A DNA stretch of 64,000 nucleotides. It comes from Christiangramia sp. OXR-203. Its GTDB lineage: Bacteria > Bacteroidota > Bacteroidia > Flavobacteriales > Flavobacteriaceae. Position numbers and translations under genes: made by a program. The DNA lies in assembly GCF_034372165.1 (NCBI RefSeq), contig NZ_CP139698.1, positions 1,612,001 through 1,676,000 of the forward strand, written 5' to 3'. Below the pieces are notes generated by a model. That model searched no databases, was not told the DNA's origin, and was given only the letters and a program-made list of their open reading frames with translations. This document shows, piece by piece, positions 16,549-26,729 of this stretch (positions within the stretch are counted from its first letter, which is position 1; each line of letters starts with the position of its first letter).

Positions 16549-18585
16549 ATGAACATTCAAATAATATTATTGATAACCCTGGCGCTTTTAATAGCTCTGG
16601 GGTTTTCTTTTTACCTGAATCTATATAAAAACACGAAAAGTTCCGGGAACTATGCACTTTTCGGACTTCGTAGTTTTTCTATATTTCTGATTCTTTTACT
16701 GCTTGTTAATCCCAAGATCACTCATACTGAACGCTTTCAGGTGAAAGAGAAACTGGTAATATTATCCGATGCTTCAGAGTCCATTAAAATTCTTCAGAAG
16801 GATTCTGTGGTTCAGAATTTTCAAAACAAGATTCTCTCTTCAGAAAAATTAAATAATAAATTCGAAATTATCAATTACAACTTCGGAAAGGAACTTATAA
16901 CATCAGATAATACTTCGTACTTCAGTGAAGACCTCACCAATATTCAGCAGTCTTTAAAACAGGCTGAAGAGCTAATGAATAATAATAAAGGTGTACTTGT
17001 TTTACTTAGTGACGGAAATCAAAATACCGGCAGAGACTTTCGATATTATAAATCTTCAGGAACTACTGAAATACTACCTGTAATTATAGGCGACACAAGT
17101 AGTTTTGAGGATGTAGCTATACAGCGAATCAATGTAAACAGGTATGCCTTCCTGCATAATAAATTTCCTGTTGAAATTTTCCTGAGCTATTCCGGATCTA
17201 ATGAACGTACTACAAAGTTGCAGATCCTGAACTCTGGAAAAGTTATCTTTCAGAAGGATATAGAATTTTCTGAAAAGAATAGATCATTGATAATAAATGC
17301 TGAACTGGAAGCTAAAAGTATCGGACTCAAAACCTATACGGCCAGGCTGAGCAAATTACCAGATGAGAAGAATGTCAGAAACAACACCGAAAACTTCTCC
17401 GTTGAAATTGTAGACGAAAGTTCTAAGATTTTGATTCTAAGTCCAGGTCCTCATCCAGATCTGGGAGCTTTGAAGACTGCTATAGAATCGAACTCACAAC
17501 GTAAGGTTGAGATTCAATATATTCCTGATTTTAATAATAATGAAATATCTGATATACAGTTATTTGTACTGTACAATGTAAACCGAAACTTTCAAAAAAC
17601 CTTAGAGTCAATTTCTGGTCTTGAGGCAGGTAAGTTATTCATTACAGGACCCGAAACCGACTGGCAATTTCTGAACGAACTCCAATTAGGGTTCTCTAAA
17701 AATAGCATCGATCAGGAACAAGATGTTTTTGCTCTAAAGAACGACAATTTCACCATTTATCAACCAAAACATTTGGCATACGAAGATCTACCGCCTCTAC
17801 AAATCGCATTCGGTAAAACTGAGGTCGAAGCTAATCGTTACGCAGTACAGTTATACCAGAAAATTCAGGGAGTCGAAACTGATAGTCCGCTTCTTGCCGT
17901 TTCCAGATCCAAACCAAAAATCGGTTTGCTTACGGGTGAAAATATTTGGCGTTGGAGAGCGGCAAGTTTTCGAAAATATCAGAATTTCGAGCAGTTCAAT
18001 GCATTTATCGGCGACCTGGTGCAAAATTTAAGCGCTGTGAAATCTAACGAAAGATTGATCGCAGAGCATCCTCAATCATTTCTGGAAAATGAATTTGTAG
18101 AAATAAGCGCTACTTATTACGATGAGAATTACAGCTTCGATTCCGGAGCTAATCTTAATCTCAGTATTTCGGATAGTCTGGGAAATCCTGTTTTAAAATC
18201 CAGTCTTGTAGTCAGGAACCTGCAGTATGTGGCAGAGATTGGGAATCTTGCACCTGGGAATTACACTTATAAATTACAGGTTGAAAATACAAATTTGATA
18301 AAGAATGGATCTTTTAACGTGCTCAATTATAATGCGGAAGAGCAACAGCAAACAGCAAATCTGGAAGCCATGCAATTCCTGGCATCGAATAATAATTCAA
18401 CCATGTTTTACGAAGATCAGTTTAAAAACTTTGAAAACTACTTGTTGAAGAATGATAGGCACAGGCCAATTCTGAAAAGCGAACAAAAAACCGTACCTTT
18501 GATAGACTGGTACTACCTGCTATTTCTTGTTGTATTTGCCCTTGCCCTGGAATGGTTTTACCGAAAATATAAGGGTCTAATTTAA
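16549..18585 (+). CDS. Membrane protein with von Willebrand-type domain
   Basis: A 678-residue protein with two N-terminal membrane helices (about 3-22 and 36-53), a large extracytoplasmic part and one C-terminal helix (about 652-668). After the second helix comes LVILSDASESIK, where DASES matches the DxSxS metal-ion-dependent adhesion site of VWA domains, and later VLLSDGNQNTG. Its plan resembles BatA/BatB-like proteins of Bacteroidota. The role is unknown; it may serve envelope assembly or stress tolerance. It lies 14 bases before the prohibitin gene, so they may share a transcript. Confidence 0.75.
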   Translation: MNIQIILLITLALLIALGFSFYLNLYKNTKSSGNYALFGLRSFSIFLILLLLVNPKITHTERFQVKEKLVILSDASESIKILQKDSVVQNFQNKILSSEKLNNKFEIINYNFGKELITSDNTSYFSEDLTNIQQSLKQAEELMNNNKGVLVLLSDGNQNTGRDFRYYKSSGTTEILPVIIGDTSSFEDVAIQRINVNRYAFLHNKFPVEIFLSYSGSNERTTKLQILNSGKVIFQKDIEFSEKNRSLIINAELEAKSIGLKTYTARLSKLPDEKNVRNNTENFSVEIVDESSKILILSPGPHPDLGALKTAIESNSQRKVEIQYIPDFNNNEISDIQLFVLYNVNRNFQKTLESISGLEAGKLFITGPETDWQFLNELQLGFSKNSIDQEQDVFALKNDNFTIYQPKHLAYEDLPPLQIAFGKTEVEANRYAVQLYQKIQGVETDSPLLAVSRSKPKIGLLTGENIWRWRAASFRKYQNFEQFNAFIGDLVQNLSAVKSNERLIAEHPQSFLENEFVEISATYYDENYSFDSGANLNLSISDSLGNPVLKSSLVVRNLQYVAEIGNLAPGNYTYKLQVENTNLIKNGSFNVLNYNAEEQQQTANLEAMQFLASNNNSTMFYEDQFKNFENYLLKNDRHRPILKSEQKTVPLIDWYYLLFLVVFALALEWFYRKYKGLI

Positions 18586-18599
18586 GTTCAAAAATTTAT

Positions 18600-19415
18600 A
18601 TGGAAAGATTACCTAAAATTGGTATCCCGTTATTTATCGGGTTAGTCATTGTAATAATTTTACTTGCAAAATCTACTGTAACTATCGATTCCGGAGAAGC
18701 CGGAGTTCTTTACAAAACATTTGGTGGTGGTGTTGTAACTGAAGGAAGTCCTCTTTCTGAAGGATTCCATGTGGTTGCACCCTGGAACAAAGTCTTTGTC
18801 TACGAAGTGCGTCAACAATCCATCGATGAAGAAATGACTGTATTATCTTCAAATGGTCTGGAAATTAGCCTGGATGCTTCCGTATGGTTTCAGCCAGAAT
18901 ATGAAGCTCTTGGTAAATTACACCAGGAAAAAGGAGAGGCTTACATTCAACGTTTACTTCAGCCAGCGATAAGATCTGCAACCAGGGCTGTGGTAGGACG
19001 TTACAATCCAGAGCAACTTTATGCCAGTAAGCGGGAAGCAATTCAGAAGGAAATCTTCGACGAAACAAACCTACTTCTGGAAGATCAATATGTTCAGGTG
19101 AATGAGGTTTTAGTAAGAGATGTTTCCTTACCGTCTACGATCAAAGATGCGATCGAACGCAAACTTAGACAGGAACAGGAGTCGCTTGAGTACGAATTCC
19201 GACTTTCAAAAGCAGAACAGGAAGCAGAAAGACAAAGAATTGATGCTGAAGGTAAAGCACGTGCGAACACTATTCTTAGTGAATCACTTACAGATAAAGT
19301 ACTTCAGGAAAAAGGAATTCAGGCTACCGTAGAACTGGCAAAATCACCAAATAGCAAGGTGATTGTTATAGGTTCTGGTGAAGGTGGAATGCCAATTATT
19401 CTTGGTGACAATTAA
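18600..19415 (+). CDS. Prohibitin-family SPFH membrane protein
   Basis: A 271-residue protein with an N-terminal membrane anchor (IGIPLFIGLVIVIILLAKS) and an SPFH/band 7 domain (SGEAGVLYKTFGG, VVAPWNKVFVYEVR). A coiled-coil follows, rich in Glu, Arg and Ala (RKLRQEQESLEYEFRLSKAE). Prohibitins form large ring-shaped scaffolds in the membrane and often bind the FtsH protease. No ftsH gene is in the window. It directly precedes the his regulatory region but reads out before it. Confidence 0.9.
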   Translation: MERLPKIGIPLFIGLVIVIILLAKSTVTIDSGEAGVLYKTFGGGVVTEGSPLSEGFHVVAPWNKVFVYEVRQQSIDEEMTVLSSNGLEISLDASVWFQPEYEALGKLHQEKGEAYIQRLLQPAIRSATRAVVGRYNPEQLYASKREAIQKEIFDETNLLLEDQYVQVNEVLVRDVSLPSTIKDAIERKLRQEQESLEYEFRLSKAEQEAERQRIDAEGKARANTILSESLTDKVLQEKGIQATVELAKSPNSKVIVIGSGEGGMPIILGDN

Positions 19416-19466
19416 TAAACAAATATTAAAAATTAAAAAACTGGTTTTATAATTCAGATTTTTATT

Positions 19467-19474
19467 TAGCTTTG
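19467..19474 (+). promoter_or_regulatory. his operon promoter -7 box TAGCTTTG
   Basis: TAGCTTTG fits TAnnTTTG and ends 8 bases before the leader peptide ATG at 19483. The transcript would begin at or within a few bases of that ATG, so the leader peptide message is nearly leaderless. Confidence 0.6.
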
Positions 19475-19482
19475 GCATCACA

Positions 19483-19539
19483 ATGACGAATTTTAATGTA
19501 CATCACCATCATTTTTTACTCCACGCTCAAGCGAGGTAA
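19483..19539 (+). CDS. hisL: his operon leader peptide
   Basis: An 18-codon reading frame, MTNFNVHHHHFLLHAQAR, with four consecutive His codons and a fifth close by, ending at TAA. Such a run in a tiny frame directly before hisG is the hallmark of translation-coupled attenuation: shortage of charged tRNA-His stalls the ribosome here. The last codons contain CTCAAGCG (19526-19533), which can pair with the 5' arm of the terminator downstream. Confidence 0.85.
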   Translation: MTNFNVHHHHFLLHAQAR

Positions 19540-19604
19540 ATTTGATATGTTGTAACACTAACTATAATATCATAACCCGTTTGAGAAATCAAGCGGGTTT
19601 TTTT
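19526..19604 (+). terminator. his transcription attenuator with alternative pairing
   Basis: The terminator is AACCCGTTTGA-GAAA-TCAAGCGGGTT at 19574-19594 or so, followed by seven T residues. A competing antiterminator forms when CTCAAGCG at 19526-19533, inside the leader peptide end, pairs with CGTTTGAG at 19578-19585. A ribosome stalled on the His codons leaves 19526-19533 free and prevents termination. One that reaches the stop codon at 19537 covers it and lets the terminator form. Confidence 0.82.
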
Positions 19605-19625
19605 ATTCCTAATATTAACTAAATT

Positions 19626-20489
19626 ATGAGTCAGCAAAAATTAAGAATCGCAGTACAGAAGTCAGGAAGACTTTTTGAAGATTCTATCAAGGTTTTAAAA
19701 GATGCAGGTATTTCCATTGATAATGGGAAAGAGCAGCTAAAAGCATCATCGAGAAATTTTCCATTAGAAGTGATGTATTTGCGTAATGGTGATATTCCTC
19801 AATATTTGAGGGACAGTGTGGTAGATGTTGCCATTATTGGCGAGAATGTGCTTATCGAGAAGGGAAAAGATATTATTAGAGGAGAGAAACTTGGTTTCTC
19901 TAAATGTAAAGTTTCCCTCGCGGTTCCTAAGTTTTTTAAATACAACAATATCAAGGATCTTGACGGACTCAAAATCGCCACTTCCTATCCAAACACGGTT
20001 AAAGACTATTTGCAGGAGAAAGGTATCTCTGCCGATCTTCATATCATTAATGGTTCTGTTGAAATTGCTCCTAATATTGGGCTTGCAGATGCCATTTGCG
20101 ATATTGTGTCCAGTGGAAGTACACTTTTTAAAAACGGACTCAAGGAAGTTGAAGTAATGCTGAAAAGTGAAGCGGTATTAGCGATTTCTCCTAAGATTAC
20201 TGAAGAGCGTAAGCAGATACTAGAAAAGCTGCAATTCAGATTAAAATCTGTATTGAACGCGCGAACTTCAAAGTATATTCTTCTGAATGCACCTGATGAT
20301 AAATTGGAAAAGATTATTAGCCTGCTTCCCGGGATGAGAAGTCCAACTGTTTTACCTTTGGCAGAGAAGGGATGGAGTTCGATCCATACCGTGATCAATG
20401 AAGATAGGTTTTGGGAAGTTCTTGATGAACTGAAAAGTAATGGTGCTGAAGGAATTCTGGTAGCACCAATAGAAACTATGGTACTTTAA
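19626..20489 (+). CDS. hisG: ATP phosphoribosyltransferase HisG (long form)
   Basis: A 287-residue enzyme that joins ATP and PRPP in the first, feedback-controlled step of histidine synthesis. The periplasmic-binding-protein-like catalytic part (LRIAVQKSGRLFEDS, ICDIVSSGSTLFKNGL) is followed by the regulatory domain (about residues 210-287) that defines the long form, which needs no HisZ. It is the first structural gene after the attenuator and is followed by hisD after 6 bases. Confidence 0.95.
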   Translation: MSQQKLRIAVQKSGRLFEDSIKVLKDAGISIDNGKEQLKASSRNFPLEVMYLRNGDIPQYLRDSVVDVAIIGENVLIEKGKDIIRGEKLGFSKCKVSLAVPKFFKYNNIKDLDGLKIATSYPNTVKDYLQEKGISADLHIINGSVEIAPNIGLADAICDIVSSGSTLFKNGLKEVEVMLKSEAVLAISPKITEERKQILEKLQFRLKSVLNARTSKYILLNAPDDKLEKIISLLPGMRSPTVLPLAEKGWSSIHTVINEDRFWEVLDELKSNGAEGILVAPIETMVL

Positions 20490-20495
20490 TTTACA

Positions 20496-21785
20496 ATGAT
20501 GAATACGATCAACAATCCTGACAGATCTAAGTGGAACGAAATTTTAAAGCGTCCAACTCAAACGGTTGCCGACATTGAGCAAACGGTGCACAAAGTTTTT
20601 GATGAGATCAGGCTTACAGGAGATGCAGCAGTTAGAAAATATACTAAAGCTTTCGACGGAATCGACTTGGAAACGTTTAAGGTTTCGGCTTCTGAAATGA
20701 ATGCAGCTTCAGATGAAATTTCTCAGGAATTAAAAGAGGCGATAGCACTGGCTAAAAAGAACATCGAAATATTTCATGCAGCACAGAGAACTGAAAGAGT
20801 TGTTGTGGAAACTATGAATGGAGTAAAATGCTGGCAGGAAAAAAAGGCGATACAGAAAGTAGGACTTTATATTCCAGGAGGAACAGCACCTTTATTTTCC
20901 ACTATTTTGATGCTGGCAACTCCAGCAAATATTGCCGGTTGCGAGGAGATCGTACTCTGTACACCGCCAGATAAGAATGGAAACGTAAACCCTGCAGTTT
21001 TATATACAGCGAAATTATGCGGAGTAACACAGGTTTTTAAAATTGGTGGAATTCAGGCGATTGGAGCAATGACCTTTGGTACCGAAAGTGTACCCAAAGT
21101 TTATAAGATCTTCGGGCCAGGGAATCAATTTGTTACTGTGGCAAAGCAGCTGGCTACAAGATACCAGGTAGCGATAGATATGCCTGCTGGACCATCAGAA
21201 CTGCTAGTATATGCAGATGATTCAGCGAATCCGGCTTTTGTTGCTTCAGATCTATTGAGCCAGGCAGAACATGGCGTGGATAGTCAGGTGATTATGGTAA
21301 GCACTTCAGAAAAAATGCTCGAGATGGTAAGAGATGAACTAGAGAAGCAGCTTAATGAATTGCCTCGAAAGGCCATTGCACGGCAGGCGATTGAAAACTC
21401 TAAACTTATTCTGGTAGAAACTGAAGAGACAGCGTTGGATCTAATTAACGAGTATGGACCAGAGCATTTTATAGTATGTTCAGCCAATGAGAATTATTTT
21501 GTGGAAAATATTGTGAATGCAGGATCTGTTTTTATTGGGAATTATGCTCCGGAAAGTGCCGGTGATTATGCTTCAGGTACGAATCACACATTACCAACAA
21601 ATGGTTATGCAAAACAATATAGCGGGGTGAATCTTGATAGTTTTATGAAGCAGATCACTTATCAGAAAGTTACAGAAGAAGGAATTAGGAATATTGGCCC
21701 TGCGATTGAATTAATGGCAGAAGCTGAAGGATTACAGGCTCATAAAAATGCTGTAACTCTAAGATTAAAATCACTGAAACAATAA
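20496..21785 (+). CDS. hisD: Histidinol dehydrogenase HisD
   Basis: A 429-residue zinc enzyme that oxidises L-histidinol to histidine in two NAD-dependent steps, the last reactions of the pathway. Characteristic segments are GLYIPGGTAPLFSTILM, FGPGNQFVTVAKQLA, DMPAGPSELLVYADD, LLSQAEHGVDSQ, and NEYGPEHFIV. The gene begins with two ATG codons in tandem and either may be used. Its stop shares one base with the hisC start, indicating coupling. Confidence 0.95.
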   Translation: MMNTINNPDRSKWNEILKRPTQTVADIEQTVHKVFDEIRLTGDAAVRKYTKAFDGIDLETFKVSASEMNAASDEISQELKEAIALAKKNIEIFHAAQRTERVVVETMNGVKCWQEKKAIQKVGLYIPGGTAPLFSTILMLATPANIAGCEEIVLCTPPDKNGNVNPAVLYTAKLCGVTQVFKIGGIQAIGAMTFGTESVPKVYKIFGPGNQFVTVAKQLATRYQVAIDMPAGPSELLVYADDSANPAFVASDLLSQAEHGVDSQVIMVSTSEKMLEMVRDELEKQLNELPRKAIARQAIENSKLILVETEETALDLINEYGPEHFIVCSANENYFVENIVNAGSVFIGNYAPESAGDYASGTNHTLPTNGYAKQYSGVNLDSFMKQITYQKVTEEGIRNIGPAIELMAEAEGLQAHKNAVTLRLKSLKQ

Positions 21786-22831
21786 TGAATTTCGATCTGA
21801 ATAATCTCGTAAGGGATAACGTGAAAAATCTTCTGCCATATTCATCTGCCAGAGATGAATATAAGACTGATGGCGAGGCGATGATATTTCTGGATGCGAA
21901 TGAAAATCCATATGAAAATGGATTGAATCGATATCCAGATCCACAGCAAATACTTTTAAAATCCAAAATTTCAGAAATTAAGCAAGTTTCTGAAAAACAA
22001 ATGTTGCTTGGGAATGGGAGTGATGAAGTTCTGGATCTCATATTCAGGGCATTCTGTGAACCTGGAACGGATAATGTTATAAGCTTGCCACCAACTTATG
22101 GAATGTACAAGGTGCTTTCTGAAATTAATAATGTTGAAAATCGTGAAGTGCTGCTAACTTCAGAATTTGAACCTGATGTGGAAGCGATCCTGGAAGCTGT
22201 AGACGCAAATACTAAATTATTGTTTTTGTGCTCTCCAAATAATCCTTCTGGAAATTCTTTCAATGCTGAACTGGTAAAGAAACTTTTAGAATCCTTTAAT
22301 GGTCTGGTTGTGATCGACGAAGCGTATATAGACTTTTCAGACATTGCAGGATGGTCTCAATCGCTTGATACATATCCAAACCTTATTATTACTCAAACCT
22401 TCTCCAAAGCCTTCGGAATGGCAGGGATCAGGTTGGGAATGCTATTCGCTTCAGAAAAGATCATTAAAATTCTGAATAGGATCAAGCCTCCATATAATGT
22501 AAATGAACTTACACAACAAAGAGCTTTAAGAGGTCTTCAGAATTATTCAGAAATAAAAAAGCAAGTCATTGATATTAAGAATGAAAGGGAGCGCTTATCT
22601 AAAGCCTTAGTTCAACTAAAATATGTTTCCAAAATATACCCTTCAGATGCCAATTTTCTACTCATAAAGGTGGATGATGCAGATCAAAAATATATGGAAT
22701 TGATCGGTAAAGGTATTGTCGTAAGAAATAGAAGCAAGCAGCCACTTTGCGAAAATTGTCTTCGAATTACGGTAGGAACCGCATTAGAAAATCAGAATTT
22801 ACTCAAGGCCTTCAAAGAATTAGAATCATGA
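21785..22831 (+). CDS. hisC: Histidinol-phosphate aminotransferase HisC
   Basis: A 348-residue PLP enzyme of the class I/II aminotransferases, transferring an amino group from glutamate to imidazole-acetol phosphate. Visible are [12 protein letters not shown] at the start, [23 protein letters not shown] and the PLP lysine in [16 protein letters not shown]. It overlaps hisD by one base and hisB by four (ATGA). Length is normal for the family. Confidence 0.95.
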   Translation: MNFDLNNLVRDNVKNLLPYSSARDEYKTDGEAMIFLDANENPYENGLNRYPDPQQILLKSKISEIKQVSEKQMLLGNGSDEVLDLIFRAFCEPGTDNVISLPPTYGMYKVLSEINNVENREVLLTSEFEPDVEAILEAVDANTKLLFLCSPNNPSGNSFNAELVKKLLESFNGLVVIDEAYIDFSDIAGWSQSLDTYPNLIITQTFSKAFGMAGIRLGMLFASEKIIKILNRIKPPYNVNELTQQRALRGLQNYSEIKKQVIDIKNERERLSKALVQLKYVSKIYPSDANFLLIKVDDADQKYMELIGKGIVVRNRSKQPLCENCLRITVGTALENQNLLKAFKELES

Positions 22832-23967
22832 AAAAAGTATTGTTTATAGATCGGGATGGAACTCTTATCCACGAACCTGAAGATTACCAGATCGACAGTA
22901 TCGATAAGCTTATTTTTTATCCCCAGGCGATCACTTACCTGAATAAAATAGCCAAAGAACTGGATTATGAACTGGTGATGGTCACCAATCAGGACGGACT
23001 TGGAACCGACAGTTTCCCTGAATCAGATTTCTGGCCTTATCAAAATTTTATTATAAGAACTTTTGAAAGTGAAGGCGTAAAATTTTCAGAACAGTTGATC
23101 GATCGCACGTTTGCAAAAGATAATGCGAAGACCCGCAAACCCAATACCGGCCTTCTAGAAGAGAAATATTTAAACAATAAAGAATATGATCTTCAGCAAT
23201 CATTTATGATCGGGGACAGGCTTACAGATATGGAATTTGCCATGAACTTTGGAGGAAAAGGCATCTTTATAGATACGCATGAAAATCTGGCTGCAGATGA
23301 AATTTCGAAGGATGAAGAAGAAGTACGTCAACATATTGCTTTAAAAACCGCTTCCTGGAAGGAGACCTATGAATTTTTAAAACTTAAAGATCGTACAGCC
23401 GGAATCGAGAGAAAAACGAATGAAACAGATATTAAGATCGATCTAAACCTGGATGGTACCGGGAAAAGCGATATTAGTACAGGTATCGACTTTTTTGATC
23501 ATATGCTGGATCAACTAGCCAGGCATGGACAAATGGACCTTACGATCCAGGTAAAGGGTGATCTGGAAGTGGATGAACACCACACCATCGAGGATACAGC
23601 CATTGCCCTGGGTGAAGTGTTCAATAAAGCACTTGGAAATAAGCTCGGAATGGAACGATATGGCTTCTGTTTGCCAATGGACGATTGTCTTGCCCAGGTT
23701 GCTATTGATTTTGGTGGTAGAAACTGGCTGGTTTGGGAAGCAGAGTTCAAACGTGAAATGATCGGTAAAATGCCTACGGAAATGTTCTTTCACTTCTTTA
23801 AATCCTTCACAGATGGTGCCAGAGCTAATTTGAATATCAAAGCTGAAGGATCGAACGAACATCATAAGATCGAAGCAATATTTAAAGCCTTTGCCAAAGC
23901 GATAAAAATGTCGGTTAAACGAGATACAGAAAAAATGATCCTTCCATCTACAAAAGGAATGCTATAA
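22828..23967 (+). CDS. hisB: Bifunctional histidinol-phosphatase / imidazoleglycerol-phosphate dehydratase HisB
   Basis: A 379-residue fusion starting at ATG 22828 ([20 protein letters not shown]), within the ATGA overlap with hisC; a longer reading from 22747 is only hisC in another frame. Residues 1-165 are a HAD phosphatase with the FIDRDGT motif. Residues about 190-379 are the manganese dehydratase with [23 protein letters not shown] and [12 protein letters not shown]. It performs two non-consecutive pathway steps. The fused form is known from enterobacteria and Bacteroidota. Confidence 0.95.
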   Translation: MKKVLFIDRDGTLIHEPEDYQIDSIDKLIFYPQAITYLNKIAKELDYELVMVTNQDGLGTDSFPESDFWPYQNFIIRTFESEGVKFSEQLIDRTFAKDNAKTRKPNTGLLEEKYLNNKEYDLQQSFMIGDRLTDMEFAMNFGGKGIFIDTHENLAADEISKDEEEVRQHIALKTASWKETYEFLKLKDRTAGIERKTNETDIKIDLNLDGTGKSDISTGIDFFDHMLDQLARHGQMDLTIQVKGDLEVDEHHTIEDTAIALGEVFNKALGNKLGMERYGFCLPMDDCLAQVAIDFGGRNWLVWEAEFKREMIGKMPTEMFFHFFKSFTDGARANLNIKAEGSNEHHKIEAIFKAFAKAIKMSVKRDTEKMILPSTKGML

Positions 23968-24548
23968 TGAAAATTGCGATTATCGATTATGGGGCAGGAA
24001 ATATCCAGTCTATAAAATTTGCTGTTCAAAGATTGGGTTTTGAAGCTGTTCTTTCCAGTAATTCCGAAGAAATTCAAAATGCTGATAAAGTTATTTTTCC
24101 TGGGGTTGGAGAAGCTGGTAGCGCTATGCGAATGTTGCGATCCACTGGTTTAGATAAGATTATTCCAAATTTGAAACAACCGGTACTTGGAATTTGCCTT
24201 GGAATGCAGTTGATGTGTAAATCTTCGGAAGAAGGAAATACTACGGGATTAGGTATCTTCGATGCTGAAGTGAAGAAATTTAATGTGGATCTAAAGGTGC
24301 CTCAAATTGGTTGGAATACCATTACCGAACTGGAAGGTAAACTTTTTGAAAATGTGTGTGCAGAAGAATATGTTTACCTGGTGCATAGCTATTATGTTCC
24401 GGAATGCAGCGATGAAATTGCCAGAACGAATTACGGTGTTGATTATTCAACTGCTTTAAACAGGAATAATTTTTACGGTGTACAATTCCATCCTGAAAAG
24501 AGCAGTAAAACCGGAGAACAGATATTAAAGAACTTTTTGAATTTATAG
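23967..24548 (+). CDS. hisH: Imidazole glycerol phosphate synthase, glutaminase subunit HisH
   Basis: A 193-residue class I glutamine amidotransferase. The nucleophile Cys is in [10 protein letters not shown] and the His/Glu pair in [10 protein letters not shown]; the oxyanion segment PGVGEAG is present. It feeds ammonia from glutamine to HisF. It overlaps hisB by one base and is followed by hisA one base later, so the operon is tightly coupled here. Confidence 0.95.
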   Translation: MKIAIIDYGAGNIQSIKFAVQRLGFEAVLSSNSEEIQNADKVIFPGVGEAGSAMRMLRSTGLDKIIPNLKQPVLGICLGMQLMCKSSEEGNTTGLGIFDAEVKKFNVDLKVPQIGWNTITELEGKLFENVCAEEYVYLVHSYYVPECSDEIARTNYGVDYSTALNRNNFYGVQFHPEKSSKTGEQILKNFLNL

Positions 24549-24549
24549 T

Positions 24550-25278
24550 ATGCGAATTATCCCTGCGATAGATATTATCGACGGCAAATGTGTTAGACTC
24601 TCTAAAGGAGATTACAACACAAAGAAAATATACAATGAGGATCCTCTGGAAGTGGCGAAATCCTTTGAAGCTCATGGCATCAAATATCTTCACCTGGTAG
24701 ATCTCGATGGAGCTAAATCCAGTCATATCGTTAATCATAAAATTCTGGAATCCATTGCCTCAAAAACTTCTTTAAAAGTAGATTTTGGTGGAGGTCTTAA
24801 AACAGATAAAGATCTGGAGATCGCCTTTGAATGTGGTGCGAACCAGATCACAGGCGGGAGTATCGCGGTAAAAGATCCGCTGATCTTCAGATCCTGGCTT
24901 ACCAAATTTGGAGCTGAAAAGATCATTCTTGGAGCAGATGCCAGGAACAAAAAGATCGCGGTTTCAGGTTGGCTGGAAGAATCCAAACAGGAGGTGATTC
25001 CATTTATTCAGAACTTCGAAACCGAAGGTATCAAATATGTGATCTGTACAGATATTAGCAAGGACGGAATGCTTGAAGGTCCATCTTTTGATCTTTATGC
25101 TGAGATTCTGGACGAAACTAAAGATATTAAATTGATCGCTTCTGGTGGAATATCTCATTTCGATGAACTTCCAAAGTTGCAGGAACTTGGTTGCGAAGGC
25201 GTGATCATAGGAAAAGCGATCTATGAGAATCGTATTAGTCTGAAACAACTTGAAAATTATATTTTAGAAAACGAATAG
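24550..25278 (+). CDS. hisA: ProFAR isomerase HisA
   Basis: A 242-residue TIM barrel that isomerises the phosphoribosyl-formimino intermediate. The catalytic Asp is in [20 protein letters not shown] (Asp 8). The second acid is in [14 protein letters not shown], and phosphate binding is in [12 protein letters not shown] and [12 protein letters not shown]. It lies one base after hisH. A gap of 51 bases separates it from hisF. Confidence 0.95.
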   Translation: MRIIPAIDIIDGKCVRLSKGDYNTKKIYNEDPLEVAKSFEAHGIKYLHLVDLDGAKSSHIVNHKILESIASKTSLKVDFGGGLKTDKDLEIAFECGANQITGGSIAVKDPLIFRSWLTKFGAEKIILGADARNKKIAVSGWLEESKQEVIPFIQNFETEGIKYVICTDISKDGMLEGPSFDLYAEILDETKDIKLIASGGISHFDELPKLQELGCEGVIIGKAIYENRISLKQLENYILENE

Positions 25279-25329
25279 GAGTAGACCACTTAACTAAGAA
25301 CTACTCAAAAACCTTGAAATTTAAGACCT

Positions 25330-26085
25330 GTGCTTACAAAAAGAATAATTCCCTGTCTGGATATTAAAAATGGCCGAACGGTAAAGGGCGTCAATTTTAT
25401 TGACTTGCGTGATGCTGGTGATCCTGTAGAACTGGCCGCTGCTTATGCTGAAAAAGGCGCAGACGAATTGGTGTTCCTGGATATTTCTGCTACTGAAGAA
25501 AAGAGAAGAACGCTGGCGAAACTTGTTCTTGATGTAGCAGAGCAGCTTAATATTCCATTTACTGTAGGTGGCGGAATTTCTTCCGTAGAAGATGTAGACA
25601 TACTTCTGAAGAATGGTGCAGATAAAGTGTCTATAAACTCTTCCGCAGTAAAGAATCCTGATCTTATTAATCAATTATCAGACAAATTTGGGAGTCAGTG
25701 TGTTGTGGTTGCTATAGATGCTAAAAATATTGATGGCAAATGGACGGTGCACCTGGTTGGAGGAAAGTTTCCAACAGAACTGGATCTTTTTGAATGGGCT
25801 AAGGAAGTAGAAAGCCGTGGGGCTGGAGAGATCCTGTTCACTTCCATGGATCACGATGGTACCAAAAATGGTTTTGCCAATGAAGCGCTTGCTAAGCTTT
25901 CAGAAGAATTGAATATTCCGATCATTGCCTCTGGAGGTGCAGGAAATATTCAGCATTTTGAAGATACCTTTAAGGAAGGTAAAGCAGATGCCGCTCTGGC
26001 TGCAAGCGTTTTTCACTTTAAAGAAATTGAAATTTCAGATCTAAAAAACAGTCTTAAAAATTCCGGAATTCCGGTAAGAATATAA
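25330..26085 (+). CDS. hisF: Imidazole glycerol phosphate synthase, cyclase subunit HisF
   Basis: A 251-residue TIM barrel partner of HisH that makes imidazole glycerol phosphate and AICAR. The catalytic Asp residues lie in [18 protein letters not shown] (Asp 11) and [15 protein letters not shown], with phosphate-binding [11 protein letters not shown] and [12 protein letters not shown]. The start is GTG at 25330. The 51-base gap upstream is the largest within the operon, but I see no terminator in it. Confidence 0.95.
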   Translation: MLTKRIIPCLDIKNGRTVKGVNFIDLRDAGDPVELAAAYAEKGADELVFLDISATEEKRRTLAKLVLDVAEQLNIPFTVGGGISSVEDVDILLKNGADKVSINSSAVKNPDLINQLSDKFGSQCVVVAIDAKNIDGKWTVHLVGGKFPTELDLFEWAKEVESRGAGEILFTSMDHDGTKNGFANEALAKLSEELNIPIIASGGAGNIQHFEDTFKEGKADAALAASVFHFKEIEISDLKNSLKNSGIPVRI

Positions 26086-26089
26086 TATT

Positions 26090-26710
26090 ATGGATATCGA
26101 TTTTAATAAAAATAACGACGGACTCGTTCCTGCTATCATTCAGGATCAGGATACTGGAAAGGTATTGATGCTTGGGTATATGAATGAGGAAGCATACCTG
26201 AAAACTAACGAATCCAAAAAAGTGACCTTTTTCAGCAGAACGAAGCAGAGACTATGGACCAAAGGTGAGGAAAGTGGAAATTTTCTAAACCTGGTTTCTA
26301 TAAAACTTGATTGTGATAAGGATACTTTACTTATCAAAGTACGCCCTGAAGGACCTGTTTGCCATAAAGGAACCGACACTTGCTGGGCTGAGGAAAACTC
26401 AACAGAATATGGTTTCCTGTCAGAATTGGAAGGTATTATCGCCAGCAGGAAGAAACTGAGTGAGACACCTAAGGAAAACAGACAGGAAAATGAGAATAGT
26501 TATGTGGTTTCATTGTTCGATAAAGGGCTCAATAAGATCGCGCAGAAAGTTGGTGAAGAAGCTGTAGAAGTGGTAATCGAAGCCAAGGATAATGACGAAG
26601 ACCTTTTCCTAAATGAAAGTGCAGATCTATTATTTCACTATATGATCCTGCTCAAAGCCAAAGGTTACGGACTTGAGGATATTGTAAAAGTTCTCAAGAA
26701 GAGACATTAA
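26090..26710 (+). CDS. hisIE: Bifunctional phosphoribosyl-AMP cyclohydrolase / PR-ATP pyrophosphatase HisIE
   Basis: A 206-residue fusion for pathway steps two and three. Residues 1-115 are HisI with metal/zinc motifs SRTKQRLWTKGEESGN and DTCW. Residues about 120-206 are HisE, an all-alpha MazG-like pyrophosphatase with KVGEEAVEVVIEAKD and ESADLLFHYMILL. It is the last gene of the his operon, 4 bases after hisF. I see no clear terminator before the following secreted-protein gene, which begins 19 bases on. Confidence 0.95.
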   Translation: MDIDFNKNNDGLVPAIIQDQDTGKVLMLGYMNEEAYLKTNESKKVTFFSRTKQRLWTKGEESGNFLNLVSIKLDCDKDTLLIKVRPEGPVCHKGTDTCWAEENSTEYGFLSELEGIIASRKKLSETPKENRQENENSYVVSLFDKGLNKIAQKVGEEAVEVVIEAKDNDEDLFLNESADLLFHYMILLKAKGYGLEDIVKVLKKRH

Positions 26711-26729
26711 GATTTAGTTCAAGACATTA

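Noticed and set aside
22747-22830. N-terminal extension of HisB
   Set aside because: These bases encode hisC in another frame; the HAD phosphatase starts normally at ATG 22828.
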